Shown here: positions 43,589 through 51,580 of the stretch, piece after piece
Position numbering within the stretch: position 1 is the stretch's first letter
Layout: each line of letters opens with the position of its first letter
NCBI RefSeq assembly: GCF_900103325.1
Contig: NZ_FMXM01000012.1
Span: 62,001-126,000 of the forward strand
From: Mesorhizobium qingshengii
GTDB lineage: Bacteria > Pseudomonadota > Alphaproteobacteria > Rhizobiales > Rhizobiaceae
DNA length: 64,000 bases
Direction of reading: 5' to 3'
The notes under the pieces: model-generated
The model's database searches: none
Told to the model about the DNA's origin: nothing
What the model saw: only the letters and a program-made list of their open reading frames with translations
Translations under genes and position numbers: made by a program

Positions 43589-44842
43589 ATGACCCGACGC
43601 TATTCCGCTCTGTCGCTGTTCAAGGAAGGTCTGGCCGGTCAGACCGGCTGGAAGCAAGCCTGGCGCTCGCCCGAACCGAAGCCAACCTATGATGCGATCG
43701 TCATCGGCGGCGGCGGCCATGGGCTGGCAACGGCCTACTATCTGGCAAAGAACCACAACATCGCCAGGGTCGCCGTACTGGAAAAAGGCTGGATCGGCGG
43801 CGGCAACACCGGCCGCAACACCACCGTGGTGCGCTCCAACTACTATTATCCGCAAAGCGTCGAGCTCTACGGGCTGGCACACCGGCTGTATGAGGGGCTC
43901 TCCAAGGACCTGAACTACAATGTGATGCTGTCGCAGCGCGGCATGGTCAATCTCTGCCACTCGACCGGCGAGATGGAGATCGGTGCGCGCACCGTCAACG
44001 CCATGCAGATCAACGGCATCGACGCGGAGCTGTTTTCGCCCGAGGATGTGCGGCGCGTGGCGCCGATCTACAATTTTTCGCCTGATGCGCGTTTCCCGGT
44101 GTTTGGCGGCATCTGGCAGGGTCGCGCAGGCACAGCCCGCCACGACGCCGTCGCCTGGGGCTATGCGCGGGCGGCAAGCCGGCTCGGCGTCGACATCATC
44201 CAGAACTGCGAGATCACCGACTTCATCATCGAGGGCGGCCGCTGCCGCGGCGTGCAGACGACGCGCGGCGCCATCCGCGCCGATCGCACCGGCATGGCGG
44301 TGGCAGGACATTCCTCGGTGCTGGGGACCAAGGCCGGCTTCCGGCTGCCGATCAATTCCTATGCGCTGCAAGCCTGCGTTACCGAGCCGGTGAAACCGAT
44401 CCTCGATACGGTGGTGCTGTCGCCCGGCTGCGGCGTCTATGTCAGCCAGTCGGACAAGGGCGAGATCGTCATCGGCGGCGGGCTAGACCGCATCCCGTCC
44501 TATGCGCAGCGCGGCAATCTGCCGACGCTGGAGACGGTCATCGCCGGGCTGCTGGAGATGTTCCCGATCTTCGGCCAGCTCAAGCTGATGCGGCAATGGG
44601 CGGGGATCGTCGACGTCGTCCCGGACTCTTCGCCGATCATCGGCGAATCGCCCTTGCCCAACCTCTTCCTCAATTGCGGCTGGGGCACGGGCGGCTTCAA
44701 GGCCATCCCCGCCGGCGGCACGCTGCTGGCGCACTTGCTGGCGACAGGCAAGCACAACGACATCAGCCGCCCTTTCGACCTCGACCGCTTCGCCAGCGGA
44801 CGGCTGATCGACGAAGCGGCCGGCTCCGGCATCGCGCACTGA
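43589..44842 (+). CDS. soxB: Sarcosine oxidase beta subunit
   Basis: 417 residues. Begins YSALSLFKEGLAGQTGWKQAW, then the FAD loop VIGGGGHGLATAYYL and the family-specific GWIGGGNTGRNTTVVRSNYYYPQS. GRAGTARHDAVAWGYARAA includes the His expected to carry FMN covalently. It is the catalytic flavin subunit of heterotetrameric sarcosine oxidase, which gives glycine, hydrogen peroxide and methylene-tetrahydrofolate. The stop codon A is the first base of a palindromic repeat (44842-44890). Confidence 0.94.
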   Translation: MTRRYSALSLFKEGLAGQTGWKQAWRSPEPKPTYDAIVIGGGGHGLATAYYLAKNHNIARVAVLEKGWIGGGNTGRNTTVVRSNYYYPQSVELYGLAHRLYEGLSKDLNYNVMLSQRGMVNLCHSTGEMEIGARTVNAMQINGIDAELFSPEDVRRVAPIYNFSPDARFPVFGGIWQGRAGTARHDAVAWGYARAASRLGVDIIQNCEITDFIIEGGRCRGVQTTRGAIRADRTGMAVAGHSSVLGTKAGFRLPINSYALQACVTEPVKPILDTVVLSPGCGVYVSQSDKGEIVIGGGLDRIPSYAQRGNLPTLETVIAGLLEMFPIFGQLKLMRQWAGIVDVVPDSSPIIGESPLPNLFLNCGWGTGGFKAIPAGGTLLAHLLATGKHNDISRPFDLDRFASGRLIDEAAGSGIAH

Positions 44843-44890
44843 TGCATGTCGCCCAAAAGTGCGCAGCGGTTTTGGGGTAACGACATGCAT
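44842..44890. repeat. Palindromic intergenic repeat between soxB and soxD
   Basis: Arms ATGCATGTCG (44842-44851) and CGACATGCAT (44881-44890), with inner CCCAAAA and TTTTGGG arms. Its core AAAAGTGC...CGGTTTTG resembles the repeat inside the lasso B2 gene. It will form a strong hairpin inside the sox mRNA and may affect relative expression or stability. I recognise the type as common in rhizobial genomes from memory only. Confidence 0.65.
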
Positions 44891-44913
44891 AGAGGCAAAG
44901 ACTAGAGGATCTT

Positions 44914-45180
44914 ATGCAGCTTTTCCCTTGCCCGTTTTGCGGCCCGCGCGACGAGACCGAGTTCCACTATGGCGGCGATGCCGGCAACGCGAGGCCGGAC
45001 GGCACCCAGGTGCCGATCGACCGTTGGGCAAACTATCTCTATCTGCGCTCCAATCCGAAGGGCACGGCGCGCGAAATCTGGGTTCACATGACTTGCGGCG
45101 AGTTCTTCGTCATGGACCGTGACACCGTCACCCACAATGTGCTGTCCTCGGCCACTCTTGGCGGGGAGCACGTGGCGTGA
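44914..45180 (+). CDS. soxD: Sarcosine oxidase delta subunit
   Basis: 88 residues beginning MQLFPCPFCGPRDETEFHYGG. Cys6 and Cys9, together with a later His and Cys (HMTCGEFFVMDRD), form the zinc site of the SoxD family. Small structural subunit of the heterotetramer. The GTG start of soxA overlaps its stop codon. Confidence 0.94.
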   Translation: MQLFPCPFCGPRDETEFHYGGDAGNARPDGTQVPIDRWANYLYLRSNPKGTAREIWVHMTCGEFFVMDRDTVTHNVLSSATLGGEHVA

Positions 45181-48062
45181 CCGCCTCGCGTCTTGCCACC
45201 GGCGGCAGCGCCATCGACCGCTCGCGCCCGATCCGCTTCAGCTTCGACGGCGCCACCGTGCACGGCTTTGCCGGCGACACCATCGCCTCGGCGCTGCTGG
45301 CCGGTGATATCGCGGTCGTCGGCCGCAGCTTCAAATACCACCGCCCACGTGGCATCTGGGGCGCCGGCGTCGAGGAACCGAACGCGCTGGTGGATGTCGG
45401 CGGCCCCCGGGCGACGCCGAACACCCGCGCCACGACCGAGCCGGCGCGCGACGGGCTGGTGGCGAAAAGCGTCAACGCCACGCCCAATGCGCTGGCCGAC
45501 CGCAACGCCTTCCTCGATCGCTTTTCGCGCTTCATTCCGGCGGCGTTCTACTACAAGACCTTCATGTGGCCGGACTGGCATATGTTCGAGCCGCGCATCC
45601 GTGCCATGGCGGGGCTGGGCAAGGTCGATACGGACTGGACCTCGCCAGGCACATCAGACCAGATCAATCATCATTGCGACGTGCTGGTGGTGGGCGCCGG
45701 ACCGGCCGGACTGGCGGCGGCAAGGCTGGCGGCCGGCACGGGTCTGTCCGTCATGCTTGTCGACGACCAGCCTAAGCCTGGCGGATCGCTCGGCCATCGC
45801 GCGGGCGGGATCGACGGCAAGCCGGCGGCCGTCTGGGTCGAGGAGACGGTTGCGGAGCTGACCGCTGGCGGTCACCTGATCCTGCCATCCACCACCGCCT
45901 TCGGCATCTACGACCACAATCTGGTCGGACTGAACCAGCGCCATCCCGACGGCCGGCCGGACACGTTGTGGCGGGTCCGACCACGCCAGATCGTGCTGGC
46001 GACCGGCGCCATCGAGCGGCCGCTACCCTTTGCCAACAATGACCTGCCGGGCATCCTATCGGCGGATGCGGCACTCGCCTATCTCCGGCGGCATGCAGTG
46101 CTGGTCGGCCGCCGCATCGTCGTCGCCACCAACAATGACAGCGCCTACGAAGTCGCGGGAGCGCTCGCCGAGGCCGGCGCCGAAGTCACGCTCGTCGACA
46201 TCAGGCGCGAAGGCATGCCCGCCACACCCGCCAAGGTGCGATTGATCAAGGGGCGGGCGCTGGCCGCTGCCAACGGCAAGCTGCGTGTCGAGGGCGTGAC
46301 GCTGGATGACGGCACCAGGCTCGATGCCGACTGCGTGCTGGTCTCGGGCGGCTGGACGCCAACCATTCATCTCTTCGGCCAGGCCAGGGGCAAGCTTGCC
46401 TGGAGCGAGGCGCGCGCCGCCTTCCTGCCGGGCGATCCGGTCGACGGCATTGCCGTTGTCGGCGCGGCCGCCGGCGCGGTTTCCTTGTCGGAGGTGTTTG
46501 CCAACTCAGCGAAGGCGGTTGCATCGTTTGGCCAGACGAAAGCAGCAATGCCGCGCAGCACCGGACCGGAGGCGACGGGCGGCATAACAGCGGCATGGCC
46601 GATGCCTGGTTCGAAGGGGCGCATCTGGATCGACTATCAGAACGACGTGACGGTGAAGGACGTCGAACTGGCGGCACGCGAAAACTTCGTCTCGGTCGAA
46701 CATCTGAAACGCTACACCACGCTCGGCATGGCGACCGACCAGGGCAAGACCTCCAACCTGCCCGGCCTGGCGCTGATGGCTGGGATCACCGGCCGCACGG
46801 TGCCGGAGGTCGGCACCACCACCTATCGCCCGCCATTCACGCCGGTGCCGCTGGCGAGCTTTTCCGGTGCGCGCGCCGGCGAGTTGATGGCGCCGGTGCG
46901 CCGGCTGCCGCTGGAGAGTGTGCACCGCGACAGCGGCGCGCTCTTCCAGGAATATGGCGGCTGGCTTCGCCCGGCTCACTATGGCGGTCGCGACGCCGGT
47001 GCGGATGGCGCCATTCAGTACGAAGCGTTGCGCGCCCGCCAGTCGGTCGCGCTGTTCGATGGTTCGACACTCGGCAAGATCGAGGTGATCGGGCCGCAGG
47101 TCGCCGAGTTCGTCGATTTCATCTACTACAACACCATGTCGACGCTGAAGCCGGGCCGCTGTCGCTACGGCTTCATGCTGTCGGAGAACGGCGTGGTCTT
47201 CGATGACGGCGTGCTGGTGCGGCTGGACGAGCATCGCTTCATCGTGTCGTGTTCGTCCTCGCATGTTGCCGCGGTGCATGCGCGGCTGGAAGAATGGCGC
47301 CAGGACCGCTTTGGCCGCGACGCGGTCCATATCCACAACGCCACCGCCGAAATGGCGACGCTGACCGTCTCGGGGCCGAATGCGCGGAAGCTGCTCCAAA
47401 CGCTGGATTTCGGCCTCTCGCTCGACGACGCCGACCTGCCGCATATGGCGATCGGCCATGGCACCTATGCCGGTGACGAGGTCCGCATCGCCCGCGTCAG
47501 TTTTACCGGCGACAGGAGTTACGAGATTTCCATCCGGGCTGATCGCGCCGAGCCGCTATGGGCGCATCTGCGCCAGGCCGGTCAAGCCTTCGATGCCACT
47601 GTCATCGGCCTTGAGGCTTTGATGATCCTGCGCGCCGAGAAAGGTTTCATCGTCATCGGCAAGGACACTGACGGCACCACCCTGCCGCACGATCTCGGCC
47701 TCGAGGGTCCGCGCGCCAAACGCCAGACCGAGTTCGTCGGCCGCCGCTCGCTGTTCACCGAGGAGGCCTCGCGCGGCGACCGCCTGCAGCTTGTCGGGCT
47801 GACGGTGCCCCAAGGTGAAGCCCCGCTGCCGACTGGCGCGCACGGCATCAGACGCAGCGACGGCAAGCTACACAGCCAGGGCTTTGTCACATCGAGCTAC
47901 CAGAGCCCGACACTCGGAAGGCCGGTCGCGCTTGGCCTGATCGAACGCGGCGCGGCCCGCCACGGCGAGGCGATCGAAATCCAGCATCTCGGCAAGGTCC
48001 GGACGGCGACGATTGCCGCGCCTTGCGCCTTTGACCCGGCAGGAGAGCGGCTGCATGCGTGA
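45177..48062 (+). CDS. soxA: Sarcosine oxidase alpha subunit
   Basis: 961 residues from a GTG. The N-terminal ferredoxin-like part (FSFDGATVHGFAGDTIASALL, FKYHRPRGIWGAG) precedes an NAD-binding region DVLVVGAGPAGLAAARLA. The C-terminal third is the folate-binding GcvT-like domain (ALFDGSTLGKIEVIGPQ, GFIVIGKDTDGTT). It holds noncovalent NAD and takes the methyl carbon onto tetrahydrofolate. Length is normal. Overlaps soxD at the start and soxG at the end. Confidence 0.94.
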   Translation: MTASRLATGGSAIDRSRPIRFSFDGATVHGFAGDTIASALLAGDIAVVGRSFKYHRPRGIWGAGVEEPNALVDVGGPRATPNTRATTEPARDGLVAKSVNATPNALADRNAFLDRFSRFIPAAFYYKTFMWPDWHMFEPRIRAMAGLGKVDTDWTSPGTSDQINHHCDVLVVGAGPAGLAAARLAAGTGLSVMLVDDQPKPGGSLGHRAGGIDGKPAAVWVEETVAELTAGGHLILPSTTAFGIYDHNLVGLNQRHPDGRPDTLWRVRPRQIVLATGAIERPLPFANNDLPGILSADAALAYLRRHAVLVGRRIVVATNNDSAYEVAGALAEAGAEVTLVDIRREGMPATPAKVRLIKGRALAAANGKLRVEGVTLDDGTRLDADCVLVSGGWTPTIHLFGQARGKLAWSEARAAFLPGDPVDGIAVVGAAAGAVSLSEVFANSAKAVASFGQTKAAMPRSTGPEATGGITAAWPMPGSKGRIWIDYQNDVTVKDVELAARENFVSVEHLKRYTTLGMATDQGKTSNLPGLALMAGITGRTVPEVGTTTYRPPFTPVPLASFSGARAGELMAPVRRLPLESVHRDSGALFQEYGGWLRPAHYGGRDAGADGAIQYEALRARQSVALFDGSTLGKIEVIGPQVAEFVDFIYYNTMSTLKPGRCRYGFMLSENGVVFDDGVLVRLDEHRFIVSCSSSHVAAVHARLEEWRQDRFGRDAVHIHNATAEMATLTVSGPNARKLLQTLDFGLSLDDADLPHMAIGHGTYAGDEVRIARVSFTGDRSYEISIRADRAEPLWAHLRQAGQAFDATVIGLEALMILRAEKGFIVIGKDTDGTTLPHDLGLEGPRAKRQTEFVGRRSLFTEEASRGDRLQLVGLTVPQGEAPLPTGAHGIRRSDGKLHSQGFVTSSYQSPTLGRPVALGLIERGAARHGEAIEIQHLGKVRTATIAAPCAFDPAGERLHA

Positions 48063-48594
48063 TCTCGCGGAAAAATGGTCCGTCGCGCCGGACTGGCAGT
48101 CGGCGGTCATCACCGCGCCCGGCCTTGTGGTGCGCACGATCTCGGATCTCAATCAGCTGCTGGTCAGCGGCGATCTCGATGCCTGGGCGCGGGTATCCGG
48201 CGTGGACGGGACTGGCGTAGGTGCGTTTGGGGCGACGCAGGGCCACCGCTATGCGGCGCGGCTGGCGCGCGACCGGCTGCTGGCCGTGTCGAACAGTCCG
48301 CTCGCTATCGCCAAGGGCTGGCACGCAGAAGGCTTCGCCGTGACGGAGATCAGCGCCGGGCTGCACGTGTTCGAAGCCGAGGACCCGGCGCTCAACGCTT
48401 TCATCGCACGTGGAACGACGCTCGACCCCAGCCAAGCGAGTGCGAGTGCCGCGCTTTCCTTCGCCGGCATCAGCGCCGTCGTCTATCGCCATCAGGACAG
48501 GCTGCGCATCCATGTCGACCGCGGTCTCGCCGCCTATCTCTGGACGTGGATGGAGCAGGCCGCCGGCCATATCGCGGCCGGTTCATCAAATTAG
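48055..48594 (+). CDS. soxG: Sarcosine oxidase gamma subunit
   Basis: 179 residues from the ATG at 48055, which overlaps the soxA stop by 8 nt. A weakly conserved GcvT-like subunit; features include LGVRTISDLNQLLVSGDL-type N-terminal half, the DRLLAVS segment, and the closing RLRIHVDRGLAAYLWTWM. Last gene of the soxBDAG set. The glyA, folD and purU genes that often accompany it are not present in this window. Confidence 0.9.
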   Translation: MRDLAEKWSVAPDWQSAVITAPGLVVRTISDLNQLLVSGDLDAWARVSGVDGTGVGAFGATQGHRYAARLARDRLLAVSNSPLAIAKGWHAEGFAVTEISAGLHVFEAEDPALNAFIARGTTLDPSQASASAALSFAGISAVVYRHQDRLRIHVDRGLAAYLWTWMEQAAGHIAAGSSN

Positions 48595-48610
48595 CCAGCC
48601 TTGATCGCGC

Positions 48611-49096
48611 TCAGAGCGTGAACGACCAGAACAGGCACGCCAGCGTCGCGGCGGCGAAAACCACGAAGAACAGGCTGCGCAGCAGCACGTTGCGGCGCAG
48701 TTCGTTCATGACGAAGTGACAACCGACCACCGCCACGGCAAAGAGGAACCGCCAGTTCAGCAGTGCCCACAGGGCACTGCCCTGACCAAAGGCCCATCGG
48801 GCGACGAGACCTCCGACGATGGTCGCAAGCAGCACGATCACCGTCCAGAACAGGGCGTCGGCGGCATGGGTCAGGACAATGCTGGCCGCGCGGATCGGCA
48901 GGATCATCATCAACAGCGCGCTGAAGAAATAAACGGCCGCCAGCGGAATGAACGTCCCGGCATCGGCGATGCCGTCGAGACGCCTGACGCCGATCGCACC
49001 GTAGGGATAGCCGTGCCTGGCCACCGCCAGGCTCAACGCCATGAGCAGAGCGGTCAGCACGGCGACGAGTGCGAAGGTCGTGAGGGCTTTGCTCAT
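48611..49096 (-). CDS. Hypothetical membrane protein with four or five helices
   Basis: 161 residues. Hydrophobic segments: TFALVAVLTALLMALSLAVA, FIPLAAVYFFSALLMMIL, LFWTVIVLLATIVGGLVA, FLFAVAVVGCHFV and SLFFVVFAAATLACLFW. No charged motif or known domain. It converges on soxG with 16 nt between the ends, so it is not part of the sox operon. Function unknown. Confidence 0.65.
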   Translation of the reverse strand: MSKALTTFALVAVLTALLMALSLAVARHGYPYGAIGVRRLDGIADAGTFIPLAAVYFFSALLMMILPIRAASIVLTHAADALFWTVIVLLATIVGGLVARWAFGQGSALWALLNWRFLFAVAVVGCHFVMNELRRNVLLRSLFFVVFAAATLACLFWSFTL

Positions 49097-49401
49097 GATG
49101 TTCCTGTCCCAAACGAATCAGACAGGAACAGATGTAACCGGCGGTCGTAAATTGCGCGTAAGCGAAGTTGCCGCAGTGCGGATTTCGGTTTGGCGAAGAG
49201 GTCGCCCGGGCCGGCCTCTTCGTCTCGGAACGCAGGCTCGACCGGGTTGACGATACCCTGGTGACGACGGTCGGCGGGATTGGCAGCCGTCCTTCAAGCT
49301 CGGTTCGGCCGCCTTCGAACCGGCCTGAAACCCGGCCTATCAAACACGCGGCATTCCAATATAACCTGATCATTTCTGGTGAACGAAGACGCGGATTTTC
49401 C
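49097..49401. other. Intergenic region upstream of the first GntR gene
   Basis: 305 bp between divergent genes. The last 60 bp before the GntR start are relatively AT-rich (CCAATATAACCTGATCA) and would suit a promoter, but I find no consensus -35/-10 pair or clear operator. Nothing else is seen. Confidence 0.4.
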
Positions 49402-50076
49402 ATGGACCTAGATCCTTCGACGCTCAATCGGGCTCATCCGCTGCGCGATCAGATCTATCACCAGATCCGCAACCAGATCGTCGTCGGGCAGATGAAGCCG
49501 GGAGAAGTGATCAACGAGGTGGCTATCGCTGAAGCGCTCGGCGTCTCGCGCACCCCCGTGCGCGAAGCGGTCAAGCGGATCAGCGATGAGGGCCTGGTCA
49601 AGATCTTGGCGCAGACCGGCACCTATGTCGCGCCGATCAGCCGGGCCGACCTGGAAGAAGCCTATGTCATCCGGCGGGCCCTGGAGATGGAAAGCGCCAG
49701 GCGCGCGGCCGCCAAGTTCACGGCGGCAGCCAGCGCGCTGCTGGAAGACAATATGGCGGCGCACCGGCTTGCCATATCGCGCGGCAGATATGCCACGGCA
49801 ATACAGCTCGACGACATCTTTCATCGCACCATCGCCGAGATCTGCGGCATGCCGATGATCTGGCGGGCCGTAGACATTTCCAAGGCGCAGATGGATCGCG
49901 GCCGCTATCTCGCCATTCCCAAGCCCGGCTACGGCGAACAGACGATCGAGCAGCATGAGGCCATTCTCGACGCGCTCAAGCGCCACGACGCCGAGGGCGC
50001 CGCGCAAGCGATGGAACACCATCTCGAAACGTCTTTATGCAACACGCTCGAGGTCGCCGCCGATCTCCTCGGCTGA
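49402..50076 (+). CDS. GntR-family regulator (FadR/FCD type)
   Basis: 224 residues from the ATG at 49402. Winged helix: LRDQIYHQIRNQIVVGQMKPG, VAIAEALGVSRTPVREAVKRI. The helical FCD effector domain follows: LEEAYVIRRALEMESARRAA, FHRTIAEICGMPMIW, EQHEAILDALKRHDAEGAAQAMEHHL with the metal-ligand His pattern. It is a single-gene unit pointing toward the second GntR gene. Its targets may be the sox genes or the operon at 50993; the sequence does not say. Confidence 0.87.
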   Translation: MDLDPSTLNRAHPLRDQIYHQIRNQIVVGQMKPGEVINEVAIAEALGVSRTPVREAVKRISDEGLVKILAQTGTYVAPISRADLEEAYVIRRALEMESARRAAAKFTAAASALLEDNMAAHRLAISRGRYATAIQLDDIFHRTIAEICGMPMIWRAVDISKAQMDRGRYLAIPKPGYGEQTIEQHEAILDALKRHDAEGAAQAMEHHLETSLCNTLEVAADLLG

Positions 50077-50174
50077 CAGCCGCGCTCGCGCATTCCGCGC
50101 GGCCGCCTGCCGGAGGGCGACGAGGCCGCCGTCATGGTCGGCTGGGTCGAGATGATTACATCCGGCAACCGCCT

Positions 50175-50846
50175 TCAGCCGTCGCGAAGCTTCTCTTTCG
50201 CAATTCGCCAGGCCTGCTCCACATGTCGTCGGGCGGCTGCTTCGGCGTCATCGCCGCGATGCGACTTGATGGCGTTCATGATGACGGTCATTTCGGCGAT
50301 CGCGGCTTCGCGACGGTTCGCCGAAGCGATCGTCATGGAACGCAGGTGGTTGATGCGGACGTTCAGGCCCTGGACGATCTCCCAGGCGATGCGCTTGTCG
50401 GCGGCATCGAAAAGCACTTCGTAGAATTTCGTCGTCGCCCGCATCACTTCGATCGGCTTCGCCGACGCCCACGCCTCAAGCAGGTTTTGCAACGACCGTT
50501 CGAGGTCCGCGATCTGATCATCCGTCGCCGTCAGGGCGGCGGCACGCGCCGCGATGCCTTCCATCAGCGCGCGCAATTCATAAATCTCGTCGGTGCGGCT
50601 GAGATCGGGCCGGGCGACGGCGGGTCCATGACCCGGTATCATCTGGACGAGGCCTTCCGTCTCCAACTGCCGCAGGACTTCGCGCACAACCGAGCGGCTG
50701 ACCCCCAGCTGGTCGCAAAGCGGTCGCTCGACCAGCCTTTCGCCGGGCTGGAAATGGAACTCCATGATCGCTTCGCGCATGCGCTCTAGCGCCAGCGTTC
50801 TGAGCGTCTTGGTGGACCGTTCGATCCTGAGCGTGTCGTCGGCCAA
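50175..50846 (-). CDS. GntR-family regulator (FadR/FCD type) with a TTG start
   Basis: 223 residues if translation begins at the TTG at 50846, which has GGAGG exactly 8 nt upstream; the frame itself runs on to 50912 through a second TTG without a ribosome binding site. Helix-turn-helix: LALERMREAIMEFHFQPGERL, CDQLGVSRSVVREVLRQL. FCD domain: LRALMEGIAARAAAL, KFYEVLFDAADKRIAWEIV. It faces the operon starting at 50993; the palindrome TATGGTATACCATA at 50916-50929 in the shared promoter is a classic FadR-subfamily operator type. Confidence 0.85.
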   Translation of the reverse strand: MADDTLRIERSTKTLRTLALERMREAIMEFHFQPGERLVERPLCDQLGVSRSVVREVLRQLETEGLVQMIPGHGPAVARPDLSRTDEIYELRALMEGIAARAAALTATDDQIADLERSLQNLLEAWASAKPIEVMRATTKFYEVLFDAADKRIAWEIVQGLNVRINHLRSMTIASANRREAAIAEMTVIMNAIKSHRGDDAEAAARRHVEQAWRIAKEKLRDG

Positions 50847-50889
50847 TTCACGTACCTCCAAGAATGCAAAGAACAGATTCGGCGATCCG

Positions 50890-50918
50890 TTGACAAGTGT
50901 TTTGGTCTTCAATAGTAT
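50890..50918 (+). promoter_or_regulatory. Promoter for the operon beginning at 50993
   Basis: TTGACA (50890-50895), a 17-nt spacer, and TAGTAT (50913-50918). The -35 is a perfect sigma-70 match and the -10 matches 4 of 6. It lies 75 nt before the first gene and is overlapped by the GntR palindrome. Confidence 0.7.
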
Positions 50919-50929
50919 GGTATACCATA
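50916..50929. promoter_or_regulatory. GntR operator TATGGTATACCATA
   Basis: A perfect 14-bp palindrome overlapping the -10 element and the likely transcription start of the downstream operon. FadR-subfamily GntR proteins bind palindromes centred on GTATAC or similar. Binding here would block RNA polymerase, so repression by the adjacent GntR protein is expected, relieved by a pathway metabolite. Confidence 0.75.
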
Positions 50930-50992
50930 AGATGATCGGCAGAAAGAGGAACCTTGTCTGGACCTCGGCCCCGGTCGAGCCCCGAGGATTCC

Positions 50993-51580
50993 ATGAAGCC
51001 GGCCATCCGAAAAATAGTCACCCATGTCGAGAATACCCTGATCGAAGGCGGCAAGGCGGCCCCCCGGCCGCTGCGCCTGATCGGCGTCGCGGCGGTGCTC
51101 GACAATCCGTGGGCCGGGCGCGGGTTCACCGAAGATCTTTCCCCCCATATCCGTGCCTATGCGCCGGTCCTGGGGGAGATGCTGACCCGTGAGATTCTCG
51201 CGGTCGCGGGATCCGGCGAAGCCATCGAGGGCTACGGCAAGGCCGCCATTTGCGGCACGGCAGGCGAAATCGAGCATGCTTCGGCGCTCATCCACACGCT
51301 GCATTTCGGCAATCACTATCGCCGTGCCGTCGGCGCCAAAACATATCTCGCGTTCACCAACCTGCGCGGCGGGCCGAACACGCCGATTATGATCCCGCTG
51401 ATGGACAAGAACGACGAAGGCCGACGCTCGCATTACCTGACGGTGCATTTCCAGATCGGCGACGCGCCCGCACCCGACGAACTGGTGGTAGCCCTCGGCG
51501 CCTCGATCGGCGGCCGCCCGCATCATCGCATCGGCGACCGCTATCAGGATCTCAAGGAAGTTGGAGACCTGCATGGCTGA
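50993..51580 (+). CDS. Amino acid synthesis family protein (DUF1185, PF06684-like)
   Basis: 195 residues from the ATG at 50993, with GAGGA before it. Segments RKIVTHVENTLIEGG, PLRLIGVAAVLDNPWAG, GKAAICGTAGEIEHASALIH and GKTYLAFTNLRGG-like stretch (residues about 120-140) are characteristic of this family. Despite its name no enzymatic role has been firmly shown for most members; they recur in catabolic operons with monooxygenases. First gene of the operon and directly behind the GntR operator. Confidence 0.85.
   Translation: MKPAIRKIVTHVENTLIEGGKAAPRPLRLIGVAAVLDNPWAGRGFTEDLSPHIRAYAPVLGEMLTREILAVAGSGEAIEGYGKAAICGTAGEIEHASALIHTLHFGNHYRRAVGAKTYLAFTNLRGGPNTPIMIPLMDKNDEGRRSHYLTVHFQIGDAPAPDELVVALGASIGGRPHHRIGDRYQDLKEVGDLHG

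Noticed and set aside
41506..43590. 694-codon minus-strand frame opposite the dimethylglycine-dehydrogenase-like gene
   Set aside because: Antisense shadow; the plus-strand product has intact FAD and GcvT motifs.
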